This document shows, piece by piece, positions 14,426 through 21,090 of a DNA stretch of 22,834 bases (the first letter of the stretch is position 1; each line of letters starts with the position of its first letter). Source of the stretch: CG2-30-51-40 sp041753575 (GTDB lineage: Bacteria > Desulfobacterota > DSM-4660 > Desulfatiglandales > Desulfatiglandaceae). The translations under genes and the position numbers were made by a program. The stretch is from the NCBI GenBank assembly GCA_041753575.1, contig JBGSUA010000205.1:1-22834 (forward strand), in the 5' to 3' direction. The notes under the pieces are model-generated. The model made no database searches. It had not been told where the DNA came from and saw only the letters and a program-made list of their open reading frames with translations.

Positions 14426-16676
14426 ACGGCCTTGCCGTGGGCGAAGGTACTACCCGGGGGGTCAGGAAGACCAGCAGTTCTGTCTTTCCCGTTCCTATCT
14501 TCTGGGCCTTGAAGGCCCACCCGATTACTGGAATGTTTTGCGCCCACGGGATGCCGGAGACCGATTCGCTCTTGTCTTCTTTGAAAATGCCTCCGATAAC
14601 CAGGGTATCTCCCGACCTCACCATGAGCTTGCTTTTTATGGTCTTCTCGGTCTTCCCGCTAAGGTCAGGGTTTGCCTTGTCATCAGTGACCTCAACCTCC
14701 ATTGTCACATAGTCGTTAAAGCTCACGGTCGGGGTTACTGCAAGGGAGAGAGTCGCTTCAAGCTCCTTGACGTCTCTCTGGTCGGCGGTGACTATCTCTT
14801 TATATATGATGTCGCCTCTGCTTATTATGGCCTTCTCGCCGTTGCTCGCCATTACCTTGGGCGCTGAGATTATCTTCACCTTGCTTTCTGTCTCAGCGAG
14901 GGCGAGGGAAACATCGAGGGCGAGGATGCCCAATCCCCGGTTTGTAAGCCTTGATAAGGACATGCCCAGATTGGACGCCCAGTCTGTGGGGGTGTTGGAT
15001 GAAAACGTCCCGCCCACGACCATGTCGCCGTAAGTGTCGTACTGTGTGGCGTCGGTTCCCCATCCCTGGCTTTCATGTTTTCGCCATCTTCGGTCAATCC
15101 CCGGCGTGGTTCCGTCCATAGAGCCCCATTTGACTCCCAGGTCCCTTCCGAAACTGGTTGACGCGTCAACTATTCTTGCCTCGATCATGATCTGTTTGAC
15201 CGGGGCGTCGAATCTTTGGGCGATCTTCTTTGCCTCCTCTATGGTCTGCTGAATATCCCTGAGGATGATGGTGTTAGTGCGCTCGTCAACGCTCACCGTC
15301 CCCCGGTCGCTTTTTACCTTTTCAATATGATCTTTGATTTCCGTGGCCTTGGCGAAATCCAGGGTGAGATATTCGGTTACAAGAGGTTCCGCCTTCTTTG
15401 CTTCTTCGGCTTCTTTGAGTTCCTTGGTCTTTTGCGCCTGCTCCTCGTCCTTTTTTCTCTTCTCTTCTTCTTCCACCTGGGCCAGGCGAGTCCTGGTGGT
15501 AACCCATATTACATTACCCTGACGACGCATGGCGAGGTCGTTATTGGCAAGGACTAGATCCATGGCCTGATCCCATGGCACGTTTTTAAGACGCATGGAG
15601 ACGACTCCCTTGACATCCGGGCCCCAGACTATGTTCAGGTTGCTCACCTCGCCTATGAGCCTCAGGACATTGGTGACGTCCGCATTCACGAAGTCCATGG
15701 TCATCTTCTGGCCGGTATATTTTCCCTTTTGAAGACCGGGAATAAGGGCATCATCTTTGGTATTGGGAGGAGCTTGATCCTTCTTCGCGACTTTGGGATT
15801 GGTTGCGGCTTTCTGAGTAATACTTGAACCTGTCTCCTTCTGCGGGATCAAAGCATCCTTTGTTCTGCCGCGAAGCGGCGCGAAATCCATCCGGATGATT
15901 CCCCCTCTTTGAGTAAGATGGTAGGGAACTATATCGGTAAGCTTGAGGAAAACCCCAAGCCTCTGAAGAGGTTCAGACAACTCCGTGGTTATAGACTCTA
16001 TGGGAGGTACAGGGCGCAATTGACTGATTCTGTTCTGGAGCGAGGGAGAGGCACCTGTTTTTTCAAGGTTGACCTGCACTATCCTTTCAGCCTTTCTTTC
16101 AACCCCGTATATGATCTCTTTGTCTGCTGTGAGGGTGAGTCTTGTGGTTCCTTTCTCGAGGACTGATAGATCAATATCAAGGAGCCGTGCAAGAGTATGA
16201 TCTTTATCAGTGCCTTCCGGACCTCCCGATGATGACTTTATAGTCGCTACGATGCGTTTTTCCTCTTGGGACAGGGATGCTGTTGCTCCCGCAGCAAGCT
16301 CAGCATCCAGCCTGATGATCTCGGATTCGCTGGGAACCTCCGCAAATGAAATGGAAAGGATATTGGGATCGCCTGTCTGCTGAATATCTTTGAGCGCAGG
16401 CCCCCTTGCGGCCCTTATGTCTATATAAAGCCTCTTTTTATCCGGTGCTGTGAAGCTAATATATTGGGCCTTGCTGTCAGTGAGTATCTCCAATTCAGTT
16501 GCACCGGCAGGTACCTGCTTTATGGTTATCCCCTCAACAACGGGAAGCTCCCCTTTTGCCGGGGGAGTCTTTCCATTTTCAATTGTGGCGCAACCCCAGA
16601 TCAGAAACAGGGCGCACAGAGCCTGAATCCGCGCCGTAAACCGGAGGCTTCGAGGCTTTTTCTGAATTGTATTCAT
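14424..16676 (-). CDS. pilQ: type IV pilus secretin PilQ
   Basis: Outer-membrane secretin that forms the pilus exit channel. The 750-residue protein shows two AMIN-type peptidoglycan-binding regions (~45-140 and ~170-265), an STN/N0 domain (~322-392, with MTMDFVNADVTNVLRLIGEV), a highly charged Lys/Glu linker (~400-432), an N1 secretin domain (~433-490) and the secretin core (~492-745) with KIISAPKVMASNGEKA, VRSGDTLVIGGIF and a C-terminal ELLVFLTPRVV. The N-terminus has a signal peptide with a possible lipobox (LIWGC, Cys29), unusual because Trp is at -2; many PilQ proteins are not lipoproteins. ATG 16676 is chosen over an in-frame GTG at 16694 because AAGGAG sits 8 nt before it. A MITE-like repeat separates it from pilP. 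Confidence 0.95.
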   Translation of the reverse strand: MNTIQKKPRSLRFTARIQALCALFLIWGCATIENGKTPPAKGELPVVEGITIKQVPAGATELEILTDSKAQYISFTAPDKKRLYIDIRAARGPALKDIQQTGDPNILSISFAEVPSESEIIRLDAELAAGATASLSQEEKRIVATIKSSSGGPEGTDKDHTLARLLDIDLSVLEKGTTRLTLTADKEIIYGVERKAERIVQVNLEKTGASPSLQNRISQLRPVPPIESITTELSEPLQRLGVFLKLTDIVPYHLTQRGGIIRMDFAPLRGRTKDALIPQKETGSSITQKAATNPKVAKKDQAPPNTKDDALIPGLQKGKYTGQKMTMDFVNADVTNVLRLIGEVSNLNIVWGPDVKGVVSMRLKNVPWDQAMDLVLANNDLAMRRQGNVIWVTTRTRLAQVEEEEKRKKDEEQAQKTKELKEAEEAKKAEPLVTEYLTLDFAKATEIKDHIEKVKSDRGTVSVDERTNTIILRDIQQTIEEAKKIAQRFDAPVKQIMIEARIVDASTSFGRDLGVKWGSMDGTTPGIDRRWRKHESQGWGTDATQYDTYGDMVVGGTFSSNTPTDWASNLGMSLSRLTNRGLGILALDVSLALAETESKVKIISAPKVMASNGEKAIISRGDIIYKEIVTADQRDVKELEATLSLAVTPTVSFNDYVTMEVEVTDDKANPDLSGKTEKTIKSKLMVRSGDTLVIGGIFKEDKSESVSGIPWAQNIPVIGWAFKAQKIGTGKTELLVFLTPRVVPSPTARP

Positions 16677-16677
16677 A

Positions 16678-16696
16678 CTGTGATCTCCTTCCACAG
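16678..16696 (-). promoter_or_regulatory. pilQ ribosome-binding site in a hairpin loop
   Basis: Minus strand CTGTG-GAAGGAGAT-CACAG immediately precedes the pilQ ATG. The Shine-Dalgarno AAGGAG is presented in the 9-nt loop of a 5-bp stem, 5 bp from the edge of the MITE-like repeat. Confidence 0.35.
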
Positions 16697-16700
16697 CTTA

Positions 16701-16903
16701 GCAGGCTGTTGAAAAACGCCCATCTGCTTCGTTTCGCTCGTCCCTCGTCACTGCTGCGTACTTCTAAGTACGCCTCATTCCTCGGGACTTGTCCTCGCAT
16801 ACGCTCTGACGCCCCACCCTCCGGGTGGGTCCCCGTAATCATGGGCCTTGCATCCGGGCATTTTTCCTCAGCCTTCCCTAACCCTGGTTTTCAACGGGCT
16901 GTC
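16701..16903. repeat. MITE-like repeat, copy 2 (between pilP and pilQ)
   Basis: Begins GCAGGCTGTTGAAAAACG and ends with GGTTTTCAACGGGCTGTC, terminal inverted repeats of about 14 bp. Interior blocks match copy 1 in order and orientation; the internal palindrome GCGTACTT-CT-AAGTACGC (16756-16773) is perfect here. It is longer by about 50 bp, largely a segment with stem CCACCC/GGGTGG near 16813-16828. It lies inside the pil operon, so it must be transcribed if pilQ is expressed from the upstream promoter. Confidence 0.88.
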
Positions 16904-16947
16904 AGGCGTCTCGTGCCCAGCGTTGGACATTAAGACATTAAGAGGAG

Positions 16948-17481
16948 CTAATCTTTGTAGAGCTTCTTTTCCACGTCCCTTGTTATTACTTTCCCGCGAA
17001 AATCGCGGAACTTCTCCCGGATCAATATCTTTCCGTCCGATATGCTCCGGACGACTCCGCCATTGAGCCCCATGGGAGTTCCTACGAGGACCGGATATCC
17101 AAGGCCTTTGGCGTCTCTTACCATGGCCCAGCTTCCTTTCGGAGAGATCACGATGGCTATGAGATCGAGCTGAGACAGATCCAGAGTCTCAAGGTATGTC
17201 TTTGGACGGCCATCTTCTTGCGCCTGGGGAATTACCTCTTTTACGGCAAGAAAGCTCTTGAACGGATCAGGTCTGCCCTCAGGGCTGTACCGGTACGCAT
17301 CCTTGATGCCGGCTTGCGTGTCGGGCTTTATCCCTGTTTCTCCCGGGAGATCCCTTGGTCCCCTCGGACCTTTGTATATGACCTTTACAGGCTCATCCTT
17401 GGATGCTCCGATCAGCAAGAATGCGGCGAGTGCTATTGCGAGAAGAAAATGGCTATTTTTTCTTTGGCTGCGCCGTTTCAT
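16948..17481 (-). CDS. pilP: type IV pilus assembly protein PilP
   Basis: Periplasmic connector between the PilNO inner-membrane complex and the PilQ secretin. The 177-residue protein has an N-terminal hydrophobic segment (about 12-26), a flexible Pro/Gly-rich region (VIYKGPRGPRDLPGE), the typical RPDPFKSFL motif (about 69-77) and a C-terminal beta domain (about 98-172: LDLSQLDLIAIVI, WAMVRDAKGLGYPV, IREKFRDFRGKV). The lipid-attachment Cys usual in PilP is absent: the hydrophobic segment ends LLIGASK. The start lies inside pilO (29-bp overlap), as common for this operon. About 45 bp between its stop and the repeat hold a tandem ACATTAAG pair (16927-16942). Confidence 0.92.
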   Translation of the reverse strand: MKRRSQRKNSHFLLAIALAAFLLIGASKDEPVKVIYKGPRGPRDLPGETGIKPDTQAGIKDAYRYSPEGRPDPFKSFLAVKEVIPQAQEDGRPKTYLETLDLSQLDLIAIVISPKGSWAMVRDAKGLGYPVLVGTPMGLNGGVVRSISDGKILIREKFRDFRGKVITRDVEKKLYKD

Positions 17482-18052
17482 CGGATTGCCCTTTAAACCT
17501 GTAAGTAACCGCCTCGCATTTCGTGTTGAGTGTATCGGAAAGCTCGGCCACAGGCTTCATGTTCACTTCCGTGATATTTACTATCCGCTCCATGCTGCCT
17601 ATTTTGTCAAAGAATACTGCTACATCGTGGTAACCGCCGCTTACTTCAAGGGAAAAAGGTATCTCTATATAGAAACCCCTGGGCCTTTCTTTTTGAGGAG
17701 TAAACATCTTGAACTCGAGTTTGGACTCGCTGCCCTGCTGGGTGATACTCCTCAGAAGTGCCGGTATCTCCCTTTCGTTTGGAAGAAGCTTGAGCGCCTC
17801 AGTGAATTGTTCACTGACGTTCCTGTACTCCGCTTCAAACTGGGCGAGGCTTCTTGCCTTTATCTTGGCCTGGTTGATGCTCTGGATGAGTCTCTGGATA
17901 TCGGCCTTGAGCATCGTTATCTCTTCAGTCTTGGGAAGATAAACGAAATAGACGAAGAGCCCTGCCAGCAGTATAACCGTTCCTGCCAGGATGGCGATTC
18001 TGTGCGCCATCCTGATCCTTTCAGCAGTCTCTAACAAAGCACTTGGAAACAT
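17453..18052 (-). CDS. pilO: type IV pilus assembly protein PilO
   Basis: Inner-membrane partner of PilN in the pilus alignment complex. The 199-residue protein has a short cytoplasmic N-terminus, one transmembrane helix (about 16-38, IAILAGTVILLAGLFVYFVYL), a periplasmic coiled coil (about 42-85) and a ferredoxin-like C-terminal domain (SLEVSGGYHDVAVFFDKIGSMERIV about 132-157). Two starts are possible: ATG 18052, just after pilN, with GAGGGAG at some distance; or ATG 18010 (residue 15), which has AAGG 6 nt upstream and leaves almost no cytoplasmic tail. I keep 18052. The gene follows pilN by 18 bp and overlaps pilP. Confidence 0.92.
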   Translation of the reverse strand: MFPSALLETAERIRMAHRIAILAGTVILLAGLFVYFVYLPKTEEITMLKADIQRLIQSINQAKIKARSLAQFEAEYRNVSEQFTEALKLLPNEREIPALLRSITQQGSESKLEFKMFTPQKERPRGFYIEIPFSLEVSGGYHDVAVFFDKIGSMERIVNITEVNMKPVAELSDTLNTKCEAVTYRFKGQSDETAQPKKK

Positions 18053-18070
18053 CTCCTGCGGCTCTCCCTC

Positions 18071-18658
18071 TTACCTGCCGGCAGTTCCTTCGGCAGGCTT
18101 GGCCTCCTCATAAGAATATGTCGTACATCTTAAAATGAATTCAGTGACATTGAGTTTATAGTCAGCCAGATTCTTGAGTCTTGTCGAACTGAGATCAACA
18201 TCCTTGATGTGGGGAGATCTTTTGAGGTTGTCCATGAATAGAGCAACGGTGTCGTTATCCATCGCGGTGCCTTCAATGCTCAAAGAGCCCCTCTTTTCGT
18301 CCAATAACCTCAGCCAAAGTTTATCTTCCGGAACCGCCGTTGCTATCTCATCGAGCAGATGCACCGGGCCGGTCTTGTTTTTTTCCAGTTGCTGAATGAC
18401 TCCAAGCTTGGAGCGTATCTCCGCAAGCTTTCTCTTTATCTCCTCTATCTTTCTGTTGGTATCTGCATAGGTGGCGAGTTCCCTGGTCTTATCATCCTTA
18501 TCTTTCTTCAGTTGGGTAAGGGTCCCGTTAAGATCAATAATGAAGTATGCCATGAGTGAAAACAGGAAAAAGACCGTAAGAAAGTAGATGCTGATTTGCC
18601 TTCTGATGTTTTCTTTTTTTCTGGCCGCCCTGAAGGGAAGGAGATTTATCTTGATCAT
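18071..18658 (-). CDS. pilN: type IV pilus assembly protein PilN
   Basis: Bitopic inner-membrane protein linking cytoplasmic PilM to PilO. The 195-residue protein opens with MIKINLLPFRAARKKE, containing the INLLP motif (4-8) that binds the PilM groove. A transmembrane helix follows at about 22-43, then a Lys/Glu-rich coiled coil (about 46-95) and a periplasmic alpha/beta domain (LSIEGTAMDNDTVALFMDNL, VTEFILRC). The start overlaps the pilM stop codon (ATGA), so translation is coupled. A 7-bp stem lies at the 3' end of the gene (18074-18097). Confidence 0.94.
   Translation of the reverse strand: MIKINLLPFRAARKKENIRRQISIYFLTVFFLFSLMAYFIIDLNGTLTQLKKDKDDKTRELATYADTNRKIEEIKRKLAEIRSKLGVIQQLEKNKTGPVHLLDEIATAVPEDKLWLRLLDEKRGSLSIEGTAMDNDTVALFMDNLKRSPHIKDVDLSSTRLKNLADYKLNVTEFILRCTTYSYEEAKPAEGTAGR
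18074..18097 (-). other. hairpin at the pilN-pilO junction
   Basis: CCTGCCG (18074-18080) and CGGCAGG (18091-18097) form a perfect 7-bp stem with a 10-nt loop, ending 1 bp before the pilN stop codon and about 20 bp upstream of the pilO start. It is inside coding sequence; a role in expression is inference. Confidence 0.4.
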
Positions 18659-19740
18659 TTGTCCCCCAAGCTTCTTAGCGCAAGACCGACAGCCACGGCC
18701 GCCTGAGGTGCCATGTATTTGAGATACTTAAGATCAAATTGCCTTTCATCAACAATCATGTCCTTGAAAGGATTGAACTCAGATACCTCCATGGCCGTTT
18801 CATCACTTAGGAGATTAAGGAATCCGGGCACCCTGCAGGAGCCGCCGCTCAAAAGCACGCGGTCAATGGTCAGATCAGGATAAGTGCTGGCTACAAAATC
18901 AAGGGCCCTTCTTATCTCCTGCACCCATGAGCGCACAACAGATGTAAAGATGTCCCTGACCGCTTCCTCCTGATCTCCCAGTGGAAGGCCTCCGAGTTTG
19001 AGCCTTTCAGCCTCCTCATAGGTTATATCCATGCTCCCCATCATGGCCTGGTTGATCTGGGAACCTCCAAAGCTGGAATCCCTGGTGAAGATGGATACGC
19101 CCCTATTGACCACGTTTATTATCAGCTCATCCGCGCCCACATGCACCAGCGCGGTGCAGCCTTCCTCAGCAGGGTCTGCCTGGGTCATTTCCAGGGCGTT
19201 TTCCAGGGCAAACGCATCTACATCGAGAACAAACGGCGTTACCCCTGCCTGATCAAGCAACGTCATATAATCGCTGACGATACTTTTTTTTGCCGCGACA
19301 AGGATCACATCCATGCGCGCCTCCTCCTTGGCGCCTTCCTCCTCCAGATCCTTTTCATGGATATCCAGTATGTCGAAGTCGAGGTTGACCTCATTAATAT
19401 CGAAAGGTATGAACTGCTCAGCCTCTTCGTAGATGGTCTTTTCGAGATCGCTTTCGCCTTTTCTTGCAATGGAGATCTTCTTGACTATAACGGAGTAGCC
19501 GGAAATTGCGGTGGCAACTTTTTTGTTTTTTATCTTGAGGCCCTTAAACAGCTTTTTTATTGCGGAAGCAACTACCTGGATTTCCTTTATGCTGCCTTCA
19601 ACGATGGATTCATGGGGTATGCCGATAACGCCGAAGTTCTTGAGTGTCTTTCCGCGCTTTCCGTGCTCTATCTCAACCATTTTCACGGCGTGGGAACCGA
19701 TATCAAGACCGATGAGATGATATTTTCTTGGTATGCTCAT
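18655..19740 (-). CDS. pilM: type IV pilus assembly protein PilM (actin-like ATPase)
   Basis: Cytoplasmic FtsA/actin-fold protein that binds the PilN N-terminus and links the motor platform to the alignment complex. The 361 residues show the phosphate-1 loop IGLDIGSHAVKMVEIE (10-25), EEAEQFIPFDINEVNLDF (about 105-122, a strong PilM signature), a phosphate-2-like region HVGADELIINVVNRG (200-214) and an adenosine motif LLSGGSCRVPGFLNLL (296-311). In the phosphate-2 loop the usual DIGA reads HVGA, a small departure. ATG 19740 starts 6 bp after the stop of the XRE-type gene. It overlaps pilN by 4 bp. Confidence 0.95.
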   Translation of the reverse strand: MSIPRKYHLIGLDIGSHAVKMVEIEHGKRGKTLKNFGVIGIPHESIVEGSIKEIQVVASAIKKLFKGLKIKNKKVATAISGYSVIVKKISIARKGESDLEKTIYEEAEQFIPFDINEVNLDFDILDIHEKDLEEEGAKEEARMDVILVAAKKSIVSDYMTLLDQAGVTPFVLDVDAFALENALEMTQADPAEEGCTALVHVGADELIINVVNRGVSIFTRDSSFGGSQINQAMMGSMDITYEEAERLKLGGLPLGDQEEAVRDIFTSVVRSWVQEIRRALDFVASTYPDLTIDRVLLSGGSCRVPGFLNLLSDETAMEVSEFNPFKDMIVDERQFDLKYLKYMAPQAAVAVGLALRSLGDK

Positions 19741-19744
19741 AGGC

Positions 19745-19758
19745 CCTCAAGACTGAGG
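19745..19758 (-). promoter_or_regulatory. hairpin at the pilM ribosome-binding site
   Basis: Minus strand CCTCA-GTCT-TGAGG, a perfect 5-bp stem. Its 3' arm holds both the TGA stop of the XRE gene and the GAGG ribosome site of pilM, so access for pilM translation may depend on ribosomes ending the upstream gene. Confidence 0.4.
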
Positions 19759-19947
19759 AAAGACCTTGGCCCTGTCGGCCAGATCATAGCCCAGGGCAAG
19801 GATTATCTTCCGCATGGTCTCAAGGCGGCAGCCCTTGCCCTTTTCAATTCTCTCAACGGTAATAGGCGAAAGGCCTGCCTTACGCGCAAGCTCCGCCTTG
19901 CTCATAAGCAGGGATTCTCTTATCTCTCTTACGGCATTGCTAGCCAC
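19747..19947 (-). CDS. small XRE-family helix-turn-helix protein
   Basis: 66-residue DNA-binding protein of the Cro/XRE type, almost only the HTH domain: VREIRESLLMSKAELARKAGLSPITVERIEKGKG, then TMRKIILALGYDLADRAKVFPQS. Helices 2-3 carry the recognition pattern (SKAELARKAGLSPITVERIEKG). It is the first gene of the pil operon and ends 6 bp before pilM. GTG 19947 is preferred because AGGAGGTG (19957-19964) lies 9 nt upstream; the GTG at 19959 would overlap that ribosome site. It is probably an autoregulator or regulator of the pil operon, by position only. Confidence 0.82.
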   Translation of the reverse strand: MASNAVREIRESLLMSKAELARKAGLSPITVERIEKGKGCRLETMRKIILALGYDLADRAKVFPQS

Positions 19948-19964
19948 AGCAATTCCCACCTCCT

Positions 19965-20228
19965 AAAAGACCTGATTGCTCAGGGCAAGATGCCAGAGCG
20001 GGGGTGCCTTTGAGCATCGCCCGGGCACATGCTGTCTGGAATGGAATTACCCATAAAATACAATAGTTGAACAATATAAAAGCACAATGATTATGTTTGT
20101 CAAGAAAAAAATTACAATTAGCAACTGTGTCATATAAGTATATGTTAAAGATGGATCGGAAAAATCCGGTTGCAAAACATCCTGTTAAGTTCTACATTTT
20201 GCGGCATTAAAAAGAAGAGGAGTCAAAA
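19965..20228. promoter_or_regulatory. AT-rich divergent promoter region (pil operon / lepB)
   Basis: About 260 bp between divergent genes with no ORF of its own. The part from about 20045 to 20160 is markedly AT-rich with many TATA-like words; TTGTCA at 20097-20102 resembles a -35 box, but no -10 box at proper spacing is convincing. A short CGGA-AAAA-TCCG repeat sits near 20157-20168. Promoters for both directions must lie here. Confidence 0.4.
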
Positions 20229-20840
20229 TTGGAGGAGCAGGTTAACACTAAGATTAGGAAAAAGAGCGTCCTGCGCGAGTATGCGGAGGCCGCAATTATC
20301 GCTGTTTTGCTTGCGCTTTTTATTCGAACATTTGTGGTGCAGGCATTCAAGATACCATCGGGTTCAATGGAGCCCACTTTGCTGGTGGGGGATCATATCC
20401 TTGTAAACAAATTCATCTACGGAATAAAGATACCCTTCATCCAGAAGACACTCATCCCCATAACAGATCCCGAGAGAGGCGATGTCCTGGTATTCATTTA
20501 TCCGGTTGACCCCAGTAAGGATTTTATAAAGCGGGTGGTAGGACTGCCGGGCGACAAGGTTGAGATGACGGGAAAAAGTGTTTACATCAACGGAACGCCC
20601 TATGATGACCCTCATGGCTATTACTCGCCCTCAGGGGGGCCGGCTGAATCGCATGGCAAGGAGCATTTCGGGCCCGTCAATGTCCCAAAGGACCACCTTT
20701 TCGTGATGGGGGATAATAGAAACCACAGTTACGACAGCAGGTTCTGGGGCTTTGTCCCGATTGAATCCGTAAAGGGAAAGGCCTTTATTATCTACTGGTC
20801 ATGGCCCAACTGGAAGAGATTCCTTCATATCGTAAGCTGA
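20229..20840 (+). CDS. lepB: signal peptidase I
   Basis: Inner-membrane serine protease that removes Sec and Tat signal peptides at the periplasmic face. The 203-residue protein has a single N-terminal transmembrane helix (about 21-38), box B IPSGSMEPTLLVGDHILV with catalytic Ser46, box D DFIKRVVGLPGDKVE with catalytic Lys101, and box E MGDNRNHSYDSRFWGFVP near residues 158-175. In box E the usual NNS appears as NHS. Length fits one-TM LepB proteins. The start is TTG 20229, supported by AGAGGAG 6 nt upstream and by the N-terminal charge before the helix. It is probably monocistronic; about 250 bp separate it from dctP. Confidence 0.94.
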   Translation: MEEQVNTKIRKKSVLREYAEAAIIAVLLALFIRTFVVQAFKIPSGSMEPTLLVGDHILVNKFIYGIKIPFIQKTLIPITDPERGDVLVFIYPVDPSKDFIKRVVGLPGDKVEMTGKSVYINGTPYDDPHGYYSPSGGPAESHGKEHFGPVNVPKDHLFVMGDNRNHSYDSRFWGFVPIESVKGKAFIIYWSWPNWKRFLHIVS

Positions 20841-21090
20841 AGCGGGTGAAGCAGTCAGCGCGCTGCCTTTCCGTAAGAGGGCACGGCGATCGTGACGGAT
20901 TTCTCTTGCTTTAAGTGAATAGGCCTCGATTGGAAAGGAGGTGACTTGTAAGCAATCAGAAAGGGGCGGCCTTCCGCCGGTCCATTTCAAAAGGCCCCGG
21001 AAGACCCCAGTGCCACTGAGATACAATGCTCTATAGGGGCTGGTTATTGGTGGCGGATCAAGTTGGTCAATTAACTCTTAGGAGGTATCC
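20841..21090. promoter_or_regulatory. leader region upstream of dctP with an orphan ribosome site and hairpins
   Basis: No convincing gene. AAAGGAGGTGA (20934-20944) is a nearly full Shine-Dalgarno complement but is followed by TTG-TAA, or by an unconvincing 31-codon frame from GTG 20941. Two overlapping structures follow: stem GGCGG/CCGCC (20965-20978), and a longer alternative pairing GGGG and CCTT of 20963-20973 with AAGGCCCC near 20991-20998. TACAAT at 21022-21027 could be a -10 box. The real dctP ribosome site AGGAGG is at 21080-21085. Confidence 0.35.

Noticed and set aside
19980..20010. TGGCAT-CTTGC on the minus strand as a sigma54 promoter for the pil operon
   Set aside because: The GG and GC elements are too close together; the required spacing is not met.
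20941..21036. 31-codon frame from GTG 20941 next to a strong ribosome site
   Set aside because: The ribosome site abuts the GTG with no spacing and the product is basic, Pro-rich and featureless; kept only as a leader observation.
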